A stretch of DNA of 6,680 bases from an uncultured Clostridia bacterium (lineage in GTDB: Bacteria > Bacillota > Clostridia > Christensenellales > Aristaeellaceae): contig CAKUOX010000097.1 in the NCBI GenBank assembly GCA_934670175.1, positions 1 through 6,680 on the forward strand. Reading direction: 5' to 3'. The position numbers were made by a program, and so were the translations under genes. Below are positions 1-5,326 of this stretch, piece by piece (position 1 is the first letter of the stretch; each line of letters opens with the position of its first letter). A model generated the notes under the pieces. That model had not been told where the DNA came from. It saw only the letters and a program-made list of their open reading frames with translations, and did not search any database.

Positions 1-53
1 TCTGCCTGTTAAACACCTTCTAACACTTCTGCACAGTTCATGCTATCAGGCGC

Positions 54-75
54 AAAAAACCGCCCCGAAGGGCGG
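54..75 (-). terminator. Intrinsic terminator, best on the minus strand
   Basis: On the minus strand this reads as a perfect 6-bp stem (CCGCCC/GGGCGG) closed by a TTCG tetraloop and followed directly by six T (complement of A54-59). That is a textbook rho-independent terminator. On the plus strand the same stem is followed, after eight bases, by T84-88 and T90-94, so it may also stop plus-strand transcripts entering from the left. No minus-strand gene that it would serve is recognisable to its right. Confidence 0.75.
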
Positions 76-94
76 ATTCCGCATTTTTGTTTTT

Positions 95-363
95 CAATTA
101 ATTTGCGCATCTGGTTGTTCCGCTCATCCCCACAGAAACCCTCAAAACCCCCGTCATTACGCACTTTTCACCACTTTATCCCGTCTCTTCCCGTCCTATC
201 CCTTTTTTTCATTTAATTCTCTCCGTCACAAACACATCCTGCATAAAAGGCGCCCGTGTCGGAAAAAATAAGGCTCACCTCCGCACCGCGCGCATCTTTG
301 ACGCGGCGCGCGCATATGGAATCCGCGCGGCGGAGAAAATCTGGGAGGATGTGAACTGTATTC
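95..363. other. Non-coding region upstream of the nucleotidyltransferase gene
   Basis: I see no convincing gene here. Positions 121-225 are strongly pyrimidine-rich on the plus strand. Positions 286-330 are very GC-rich and can fold: CCGCGCG at 286-292 pairs with CGCGCGG at 324-330, and the octamer GCGCGCAT occurs at 288-295 and again at 308-315. A promoter for the downstream gene presumably lies in this stretch, but I find no -35/-10 pair good enough to mark. No known riboswitch or T-box motif was recognised. Confidence 0.5.
343..348 (+). promoter_or_regulatory. Ribosome binding site with unusually long spacing
   Basis: GGGAGG is a strong Shine-Dalgarno match, but 15 bases separate it from the ATG at 364, longer than the usual 5-9. 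A GTG at 351 would be too close and is out of frame. The start at 364 is still preferred because the protein then begins with the family's canonical N-terminus (MKAIIMAGG). Confidence 0.5.
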
Positions 364-2682
364 ATGAAAGCCATCATCATGGCGGGCGGCGAGGGCTCGC
401 GCCTGCGCCCGCTCACCTGTACCTGTCCCAAGCCGATGCTGCGTCTGCTGGACAGGCCGCTGATGCAGCTTGCCATTGAACTGCTCAAACAAAACGGCAT
501 ATCGCAGATCGGCGCCACGCTGGGCTATATGCCGGACAGCATACGCGATTATTTCGGCGATGGCTCCGATTTTGGCGCAGAGCTTCGCTATTATATTGAA
601 AATACGCCGCTGGGCACCGCCGGAAGCGTCGGCCAGGCGCGCGATTTTCTGGATGAACGCTTCATCGTGCTCTCCGGCGATGGTGTGTGCGATTTCGACC
701 TGCGCGCTGCCGTAGCCTTCCACGAAGCGCACGGCGCAAAAGCCACGCTGCTGCTGGTCAGATCGCATACGCCGCAGGAATACGGCATGGTCGTGACCGA
801 CGGCGACGGACGCATTACCGCTTTCCATGAAAAGCCCGGGCGCAGCGATATTTATTCCGATCTGGTCAATACCGGCGTGTATATTCTGGAGCCGGAGGTG
901 CTCTCCCGCATCCCTGAGGGGCAGCCCTGCGATTTTGGGCATGAGCTCTTCCCCGCCATGCTGCGCGACGGCGAGGCGCTCTACGGCTGCATCGCCGAGG
1001 GCTACTGGTGCGACGTGGGCAACACGGCGGCCTACCTGCGCGTACATCGGGACGCGCTGCACGGCCGAATCGCGCTTGCCGGACTCGCGCCGAGTACGAG
1101 TGGCGCGCGGCTCGAGGACGGCTGCATCGTAGCGGACACCGCGTTCATCGCCCCGGGCGCCATTGTGCATCGCGGCGCATACGTCGGCGAGGACTGCTGC
1201 ATCGGCCCCGGCTGCGAGATTATGCCCGGCGCGAGCCTCAAGCGCAGCGTGCTGCTTCGAGGTGCGCACATTATGGAATGCGCCCAGCTGCGCGGCTGCG
1301 TGGTCGCCTCGGGCGCACAGATCGGCGCGGGCGCGCAGCTCTTTGAGGAAAGCGTGGTCGGCGCAGGCAGCCTGATCGGAGATCGGGCAATGCTGCCGCC
1401 GGGCGTGATGGTGTGGCCGGAGAAGGCGCTGCCGGGCGGCGAGCGCGCGCCGGAAAATATCGTATGGGGGCGGCGGCGCACACAGCGCTTTCAGGACGGA
1501 CGGCTCCACCCCGAGTCGCCCGCAGAGACCAGCCGCGCCGCAGAGGCCTGCGTCGCGTATCTGAAAAACGCCGACATACTGATTGGCCGCTCGAGCGCCA
1601 CGGCGGCCGAAGCGCTCTGGCATGCCGCCGCTTCGGGCGCGATGGCACAGGGCGCGCGCGTGATCGATGCGGGCGTCTGCGCGCTGCCGCAGCTGCGCTG
1701 GCTCATGGCACAGCTGCGCCCACAGGCGGCAATGCTGATTTGCCCTGGCGAGCTGCTGATGCTGGATTCGAGCGGTGCGCCGCTGACGGAGCGCGCGCAG
1801 CGCGAGATACTAAAAATGCTGGAGCGTCAGGACTTTGCGCGCCCATTTGCGGGCATCACCCGCCCCATGGTCGAGGTCGGGCGCACCGATTTGGGCTATG
1901 TAGCCGAAACAGCATCTGCCTTTACCGCCGATCCCGCCTATGCATCGCCGGTCATGCTCTGCTGCGCGGACGCAGCGCTGCTCGAGCTGGCGCGCGCCTG
2001 CTTTGAGCGTGCCGGACTGAACCCACGCTGCGAGGCCGTGGCGGAAAGCTGTGCGCCCACAGCGGATGAGATCGGTATTCTGCTGCAATGCGACGGCGAG
2101 CGCGCCGATATTTCGGATGTGAACGGCGCGCTGAGCGAAGCGCAGCTCGAGCTGGCGCGCGCATGGACGGCGCTTGAACTCGGCGAGGCGCGGCTGATCA
2201 TGCCTGCGGGCGGCACGCGCGCAGTCGAAGCCATTGCCGCAGCGCACGGCGCGGAGGTTCGTTATATGCCCTCGGAACGCGCCGCATGGCTGGGTACGCT
2301 GGCCGAAAAGGCGCCTCGCCAGTTTAAGCTGCATACGGACGGGGTATATTTCGCGTTGGCAATGCTGTCACAGCTCACTGAACGCGGCCTGTCGCTTGCA
2401 CAGTGGCGCGCGCACATGCCCGCCGCCTTTCGCAGTCAGGCGCGCGTAGCTGCGCCACAGGCCGAAAATGGACGGTTGCTGCACGCGCTGGCGGAGCGCG
2501 GCGAAGCGGAGCTTGGCGGCGGCGTGCGCCTCAAGCGCGGCGACGGCTGGGCGTTTCTGCTGCCGGACGAGGCACAGAGCGAAATATGCCTGTTCGCCGA
2601 GGCGCCCACCATGGAGACTGCAGATGAGATCTGCGCGTTTTACGGCCGGGAAATTGAGCGTCTATTGCAAAAGCAGGATTGA
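364..2682 (+). CDS. Sugar-phosphate nucleotidyltransferase with degenerate phosphomannomutase-like C-terminal half
   Basis: A three-part, 772-residue protein of the type often annotated mannose-1-phosphate guanylyltransferase/phosphomannomutase. Residues 1-235 are a nucleotidyltransferase domain: glycine-rich loop AGGEGSRLRPLT (7-18), PKPM (22-25), the metal site SGDGVCD with D106 and D110 (104-110), FHEKP (154-158), NTGVY (169-173) and YWCDVGN (214-220). Residues about 253-352 form hexapeptide repeats of a left-handed beta-helix. Residues about 375-772 follow the phosphohexomutase fold but lack its active-site motifs: no TASHNP serine loop (ICPG at 459-462 instead), CDGER (576-580) in place of DGDADR, and LPDEAQS (733-739) in place of RPSGTEP. 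The first domain should join NTP and a sugar-1-phosphate into an NDP-sugar in the cytoplasm for cell-envelope glycans. Whether the product is GDP-mannose or an NDP-glucose cannot be read from sequence. It is somewhat shorter than the roughly 800-830 residues I recall for relatives. No glycan genes flank it. Confidence 0.9.
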   Translation: MKAIIMAGGEGSRLRPLTCTCPKPMLRLLDRPLMQLAIELLKQNGISQIGATLGYMPDSIRDYFGDGSDFGAELRYYIENTPLGTAGSVGQARDFLDERFIVLSGDGVCDFDLRAAVAFHEAHGAKATLLLVRSHTPQEYGMVVTDGDGRITAFHEKPGRSDIYSDLVNTGVYILEPEVLSRIPEGQPCDFGHELFPAMLRDGEALYGCIAEGYWCDVGNTAAYLRVHRDALHGRIALAGLAPSTSGARLEDGCIVADTAFIAPGAIVHRGAYVGEDCCIGPGCEIMPGASLKRSVLLRGAHIMECAQLRGCVVASGAQIGAGAQLFEESVVGAGSLIGDRAMLPPGVMVWPEKALPGGERAPENIVWGRRRTQRFQDGRLHPESPAETSRAAEACVAYLKNADILIGRSSATAAEALWHAAASGAMAQGARVIDAGVCALPQLRWLMAQLRPQAAMLICPGELLMLDSSGAPLTERAQREILKMLERQDFARPFAGITRPMVEVGRTDLGYVAETASAFTADPAYASPVMLCCADAALLELARACFERAGLNPRCEAVAESCAPTADEIGILLQCDGERADISDVNGALSEAQLELARAWTALELGEARLIMPAGGTRAVEAIAAAHGAEVRYMPSERAAWLGTLAEKAPRQFKLHTDGVYFALAMLSQLTERGLSLAQWRAHMPAAFRSQARVAAPQAENGRLLHALAERGEAELGGGVRLKRGDGWAFLLPDEAQSEICLFAEAPTMETADEICAFYGREIERLLQKQD

Positions 2683-2707
2683 AAAACGTGCGCGCATGTG
2701 CTACACT
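2679..2707 (+). promoter_or_regulatory. Candidate promoter for the homocysteine methyltransferase gene
   Basis: TTGAAA (2679-2684) and TACACT (2702-2707) are separated by exactly 17 bases, and TG at 2699-2700 makes an extended -10. The -35 box overlaps the stop codon of the upstream gene (2680-2682). Initiation near 2714 would leave a leader of about 45 bases containing a small hairpin (GCGGC 2715-2719 with GCCGC 2724-2728). The gene may therefore be transcribed independently, although read-through from upstream is also possible because no terminator separates the two genes. Confidence 0.55.
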
Positions 2708-2741
2708 GAAGCGTGCGGCGCATGCCGCCAATTTGAATTAC

Positions 2742-2747
2742 AGAGGA
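2742..2747 (+). promoter_or_regulatory. Ribosome binding site that decides the start at 2758
   Basis: AGAGGA lies 10 bases before ATG 2758. The in-frame GTG at 2749, which would give three more residues, is only one base away from this site and cannot use it. ATG 2761 is a less likely alternative at 13 bases. Confidence 0.65.
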
Positions 2748-2757
2748 AGTGACTTCC

Positions 2758-3636
2758 ATGATGACCCGTGAAGCGTTTGCAGATCTTTGCCGTGCGGGAT
2801 GGGTGCTGCTGGACGGCGCGACAGGCTCCAACCTGCGCGCAGCGGGCATGCCGGTAGGCGTGTGCGTTGAGGCCTGGGTGCTGGAGCATCCACAGGTGCT
2901 TCTCGAGCTTCAGCGCGCCTACATCCGCGCCGGAAGCCAGATTATTTATGCGCCCACCTTCGGCGCGAACCGCGTCAATCTGGCGCGCTACGGGCTTGAT
3001 GCGCGTGCGGACGAAATGAACCGCGCGCTGCTGGCACTATCGCGCGAAGCGGCCTCCGTCAGCAATGTGCTGATCGCCGCCGATATTTCCACCACCGGTC
3101 TTCGGCTGGATGCGGGCGAGATCAGCTACGACGCGCTGATGGACGTGTACTGCGCGCAGGCACAGGTGTTGGCGGACGAGGGTGTAGATCTGTTCGCCGT
3201 CGAAACCATGCTGGGTGTGGACGAATGCAGCGCAGCGATTGAGGCGATACGCGACGTCTGCGGCCTGCCCATCATCTGCACGCTTACGCTGGACGGCACG
3301 GGTAAGGCGTATTTCGATGGCGACGCGGAACTGGCGGCACAGCAGCTGCCGCAGCTGGGTGCAGACGCCGTTGGCGTGAACTGCGGTCACGGGCCGGCGC
3401 TGTATACAAACGTCGTAGCAAACATGGCGGCGCACGCCACCGTGCCCATCGTGTGTAAGCCGAATGCCGGCATGCCGCAGATTCTGCCCGATGGCAGCGC
3501 GCGCTACGATATGACTCCGGCCGAATTCACCGCGCAGATGCTGAAGATACGCACTGCCGGCGCGACGCTCCTGGGCGGCTGCTGCGGTACGACCCCCGAA
3601 TATATTCGCGCGCTGCACAAAGCGCTGCAGGAATAA
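2758..3636 (+). CDS. Stand-alone homocysteine S-methyltransferase domain protein
   Basis: A 292-residue single-domain protein matching the N-terminal homocysteine-binding barrel of cobalamin-dependent methionine synthase (MetH) and the MmuM/BHMT superfamily. Visible motifs are LLDGATGSN near the N-terminus (17-25), APTFGAN in the first barrel half, GVNCG with zinc ligand C209, and GGCCGTTPEY with zinc ligands C275 and C276, so the Cys/Cys-Cys zinc site that activates the homocysteine thiol is intact. The protein stops right after this domain: there are no pterin-binding, cobalamin-binding or activation domains, and none are encoded next to it. It is either one subunit of a split methionine synthase whose partners lie elsewhere, or a methyltransferase using another donor such as S-methylmethionine. 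The donor is not readable here. Start chosen by the Shine-Dalgarno spacing. The gene lies 75 bases after the nucleotidyltransferase gene, with no obvious functional link, and is closed by a strong terminator. Confidence 0.9.
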   Translation: MMTREAFADLCRAGWVLLDGATGSNLRAAGMPVGVCVEAWVLEHPQVLLELQRAYIRAGSQIIYAPTFGANRVNLARYGLDARADEMNRALLALSREAASVSNVLIAADISTTGLRLDAGEISYDALMDVYCAQAQVLADEGVDLFAVETMLGVDECSAAIEAIRDVCGLPIICTLTLDGTGKAYFDGDAELAAQQLPQLGADAVGVNCGHGPALYTNVVANMAAHATVPIVCKPNAGMPQILPDGSARYDMTPAEFTAQMLKIRTAGATLLGGCCGTTPEYIRALHKALQE

Positions 3637-3645
3637 GGAAAGCAA

Positions 3646-3682
3646 CGATGCGCATCTGAAAAGAGGATGCGCATCGTTTTTT
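3646..3682 (+). terminator. Strong intrinsic terminator of the methyltransferase gene
   Basis: Eleven perfectly paired bases (CGATGCGCATC at 3646-3656 with GATGCGCATCG at 3666-3676), a 9-base loop, then T3677-3682. It begins nine bases after the stop codon. AA at 3644-3645 can pair with the first T residues, so it may also act on leftward transcripts. Confidence 0.93.
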
Positions 3683-3708
3683 GAAGTACAGGAATTAGGT
3701 ATTATAAT
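3681..3708 (+). promoter_or_regulatory. Weak candidate promoter reading into the insertion sequence
   Basis: TTGAAG (3681-3686) and a perfect TATAAT (3703-3708) are 16 bases apart. The -35 uses the last bases of the preceding terminator's T-run. It lies outside the insertion sequence but points towards the transposase gene. A second TATAAT at 3721-3726, inside the left inverted repeat, has no convincing -35 partner. The AT-rich setting makes chance matches likely. Confidence 0.3.
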
Positions 3709-3732
3709 AAAATAAGGTTCTATAATAAAAGT
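3697..3732 (+). repeat. Near-tandem 18-bp repeat spanning the left insertion boundary
   Basis: Two units (3697-3714 and 3715-3732) agree at 14 of 18 positions, sharing AGGT and TATAATAAAA. The first unit is in flanking DNA and the second contains the outer part of the left inverted repeat. It could be chance in AT-rich DNA or a trace of an earlier end of the same element. Confidence 0.4.
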
Positions 3733-3739
3733 AGGGGTG
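3716..3739 (+). repeat. Left terminal inverted repeat of the ISL3-family element
   Basis: It begins GGTTCT and ends GTAGGGGTG. Compared with the reverse complement of 4999-5022, the outer six and inner nine bases are identical, and four of the nine central bases also match. Confidence 0.85.
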
Positions 3740-3771
3740 CGGACTCCAAAAAGGGAGACAAAGTAAATCAT

Positions 3772-3813
3772 CTCAGGTAAAATGAAAATGCGACAATCCA
3801 CAGCCTGAGGAGG
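3772..3813 (+). promoter_or_regulatory. Possible hairpin hiding the transposase ribosome binding site
   Basis: CTCAGG (3772-3777) is complementary to CCTGAG (3804-3809), and the second arm overlaps the first half of the Shine-Dalgarno sequence GAGGAGGA (3807-3814). In long transcripts entering the element this fold could reduce translation, as is known for some other insertion sequences. A tiny frame, ATG 3782 to TGA 3806-3808 (MKMRQSTA), ends inside the same site. Both points are inference from base pairing only. Confidence 0.35.
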
Positions 3814-3820
3814 AAATACT

Positions 3821-5098
3821 TTGTCTACGAAGGATTATAGCGCAAAACTGCTGGAAATGGAAGAGGTTCGGATCGAAAATCTGGAGGAGTCGGAGCAGGA
3901 AATCGTTTTGCAGATCTCGCTGGTGCGACGGACTCAGATCTGCAGACGCTGTGGCGCGGAGACGGAACGCGTTCACGATTACCGCATTCGGCAGGTGCGC
4001 GATCTGGAACTGCGCGGAAAACCGCTGCGGCTGCTGTACCGCCGGCGGCGGTACGTTTGCCCCACTTGCGGGAAGCGCTTCGCCGAACAGAACGCTTTTG
4101 TCGGGCGATACATGCGCTTTACCCACCGAACCGGCGAGAAAATCATGACCCTGCTGCGCCGGCGCAGCAGCATGAAGGATATCGCAAAGGACGCTGGCGT
4201 TTCGATCAGCGGCGTACAGCGGGTGCTGAAAATGGCGCCCGTTTTGAAGCTGAAACGGCTTCCGGAAGCCGTTTCCTTCGACGAATTTAAGGGCAACGCG
4301 GGCGGTGAGCGCTTCCAGTGCATCGTCACCGACCCGCTCAACCGCCGTGTTTTCGATATTCTGCCGTCGCGAACCGTGGAAACGATTCAGGATTATCTGC
4401 GCTCGTTCCCCAACCGAGATGAAGTGAAATACGTCGTCATGGACATGAACCGCGGCTTCCGCGACGTAGCAAAATCTTTCCTTCCGAACGCAAAAATCAT
4501 CATCGACCGCTTTCATGTGGTGCGATACTGCACGGAGGCGATGGAAAACGTCCGCAGGAACCTTCAGAAAACGCTTCCCAAGGCACAGCAGAAGTATTTC
4601 AAGCGCTCAAGGAGGCTGCTGCTCGCCCATCGTGACCGGCTTTCAGAGGAGGATCGTGCCGCCGTAGACGTGATGCTCCGCTTCTCCGGCCGGCTTCTGC
4701 AGGCCTACGCCCTCAAGGAAGCATTCTACGACTTCATGGCAGCGCCCAGCCGCGATGAAGCCGACCGCCTAATGGACTTCTGGCTGGAGGCCAGCGACCG
4801 GCTGAACCTTCCGGAGTTCAAACCCTGCCGTAAAATGCTCGCCAACTGGCGGCCTTACATTATGAACGCATTCGACATTCGCCTGTCCAACGGATTTACT
4901 GAGGGCTGTAACAACGCCATTAAAACCCTCAAACGTCTCGCCTTCGGCTTCAGAAACTTCGCCGCCTTCATGGCAAGGATTCTGCTCGCCGCAGGAAGCA
5001 CCCCTACATTTGACAAAGAACCCGCAAATCTAAAGGGCATAAGAGGTATAAAGGGCGCATTTTTGCATGAAAACAAACAAGCCTATCCTTTCGGATAA
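3821..5098 (+). CDS. ISL3-family DDE transposase
   Basis: A 425-residue transposase that cuts and joins the ends of its insertion sequence. Start is TTG 3821, supported by a very strong Shine-Dalgarno (GAGGAGGA, 3807-3814) six bases upstream. Zinc-finger cysteines are C41, C44, C80 and C83. A helix-turn-helix spans about 105-140, followed by the DDE domain: D154 in SFDEF, D208 in DMNRGF and E361 in GFTEGCNN. DRFHV at 229-233 is also a family hallmark. No frameshift or internal stop is seen and all catalytic residues are present, so the enzyme may be active. Oddity: only residues 1-400 are encoded inside the inverted repeats. The last 24 or so residues, and the TAA stop, come from flanking DNA and the neighbouring tRNA terminator, so this tail is unlikely to be native. 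Confidence 0.93.
   Translation: MSTKDYSAKLLEMEEVRIENLEESEQEIVLQISLVRRTQICRRCGAETERVHDYRIRQVRDLELRGKPLRLLYRRRRYVCPTCGKRFAEQNAFVGRYMRFTHRTGEKIMTLLRRRSSMKDIAKDAGVSISGVQRVLKMAPVLKLKRLPEAVSFDEFKGNAGGERFQCIVTDPLNRRVFDILPSRTVETIQDYLRSFPNRDEVKYVVMDMNRGFRDVAKSFLPNAKIIIDRFHVVRYCTEAMENVRRNLQKTLPKAQQKYFKRSRRLLLAHRDRLSEEDRAAVDVMLRFSGRLLQAYALKEAFYDFMAAPSRDEADRLMDFWLEASDRLNLPEFKPCRKMLANWRPYIMNAFDIRLSNGFTEGCNNAIKTLKRLAFGFRNFAAFMARILLAAGSTPTFDKEPANLKGIRGIKGAFLHENKQAYPFG
4999..5022 (-). repeat. Right terminal inverted repeat of the ISL3-family element
   Basis: On the minus strand it begins GGTTCT and ends GTAGGGGTG, mirroring the left repeat at 3716-3739. It lies inside the transposase reading frame, where it encodes about residues 394-400 (TPTFDKE). 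Confidence 0.85.
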
Positions 5099-5107
5099 GC
5101 TTGTTTG
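5070..5107 (-). terminator. Terminator of the tRNA-Thr/tRNA-Pro operon
   Basis: Read on the minus strand, nine paired bases (5099-5107 with 5074-5082), one A/C mismatch and five further pairs enclose a GAAA tetraloop, and TTTT (5073-5070) follows the stem. It begins 22 bases beyond the CCA end of tRNA-Pro. The plus-strand transposase frame runs into this hairpin and its TAA stop (5096-5098) lies in one arm. Confidence 0.8.
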
Positions 5108-5129
5108 CACCAACTAATGTCGGTATTCA

Positions 5130-5206
5130 TGGTCGAGGTGACAGGATTTGAACCTGCGACCTTTTGGTCCCGAACCAAACGCGCTACCAAACTGCGCTAC
5201 ACCTCG
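5130..5206 (-). tRNA. tRNA-Pro (anticodon CGG)
   Basis: A complete cloverleaf on the minus strand, 77 bases including encoded CCA (5130-5132). Acceptor stem CGAGGTG/CACCTCG has seven pairs. The D-stem is GCGC/GCGC. Anticodon stem TTTGG/CCAAA encloses loop TTCGGGA, giving anticodon CGG, which reads the proline codon CCG. The T-arm loop is TTCAAAT. Discriminator base is A. It is the second gene of a two-tRNA operon, three bases after tRNA-Thr, with the operon terminator just downstream. Confidence 0.97.
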
Positions 5207-5209
5207 AAA

Positions 5210-5285
5210 TGGAGCCGATGAAGGGACTCGAACCCTTGACCTGCTGATTACGAATCGGCTGCTCTACCAACTGAGCCACATCGGC
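5210..5285 (-). tRNA. tRNA-Thr (anticodon CGT)
   Basis: A complete cloverleaf on the minus strand, 76 bases including encoded CCA (5210-5212). Acceptor stem GCCGATG/CATCGGC is perfect. The D-stem is GCTC/GAGC, and T-stem AAGGG/CCCTT carries loop TTCGAGT. Anticodon loop TTCGTAA gives CGT, reading threonine codon ACG. One oddity: the anticodon stem GCCGA/TCAGC has a C-A mismatch at its middle pair (29-41), where related tRNAs usually have T-A. Discriminator base is T. First gene of the operon; extended -10 promoter about 25 bases upstream of the mature 5' end. Confidence 0.96.
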
Positions 5286-5317
5286 TTACGGCAGATAACC
5301 GCCGCTAACAGTATTGA

Positions 5318-5326
5318 ATTATACCA
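5318..5326 (-). promoter_or_regulatory. Extended -10 promoter of the tRNA operon
   Basis: The minus strand reads TGGTATAAT: a perfect -10 box (5318-5323) preceded by the extended TGn motif (5324-5326). No good -35 is visible at 16-18 bases, consistent with an extended -10 promoter. Initiation near 5311 would give a leader of about 25 bases before tRNA-Thr. Confidence 0.75.

Larger units (their letters stand above)
3716..5022 (+). mobile_element. ISL3-family insertion sequence
   Basis: A 1307-bp element bounded by 24-bp imperfect inverted repeats (19 of 24 identical), with one transposase gene in plus orientation. Family assignment rests on the transposase: a two-pair cysteine zinc finger, helix-turn-helix and DDE catalytic domain of the ISL3 type. 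Known family members make 8-bp target duplications, but the flanking octamers here (TAAAATAA on the left, CGCAAATC on the right) do not match, so the insertion is either old or rearranged. It sits between the terminator of the methyltransferase gene and the converging tRNA operon's terminator. The transposase frame leaves the element through the right repeat. Confidence 0.85.

Noticed and set aside
9..161. Minus-strand open stretch of about 50 codons running through the hairpin at 54-75
   Set aside because: It translates through the terminator and lacks a convincing start and ribosome binding site.
226..1623. 465-codon open frame on the minus strand opposite the nucleotidyltransferase gene
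   Set aside because: It is antisense to a clearly recognised gene in GC-rich DNA, where long shadow frames are common, and its translation has no recognisable domain.
3037..4516. Minus-strand open frames at 3037-3801 and 3773-4516
   Set aside because: They lie opposite the methyltransferase and transposase genes, both supported by motifs, and show no domain of their own.
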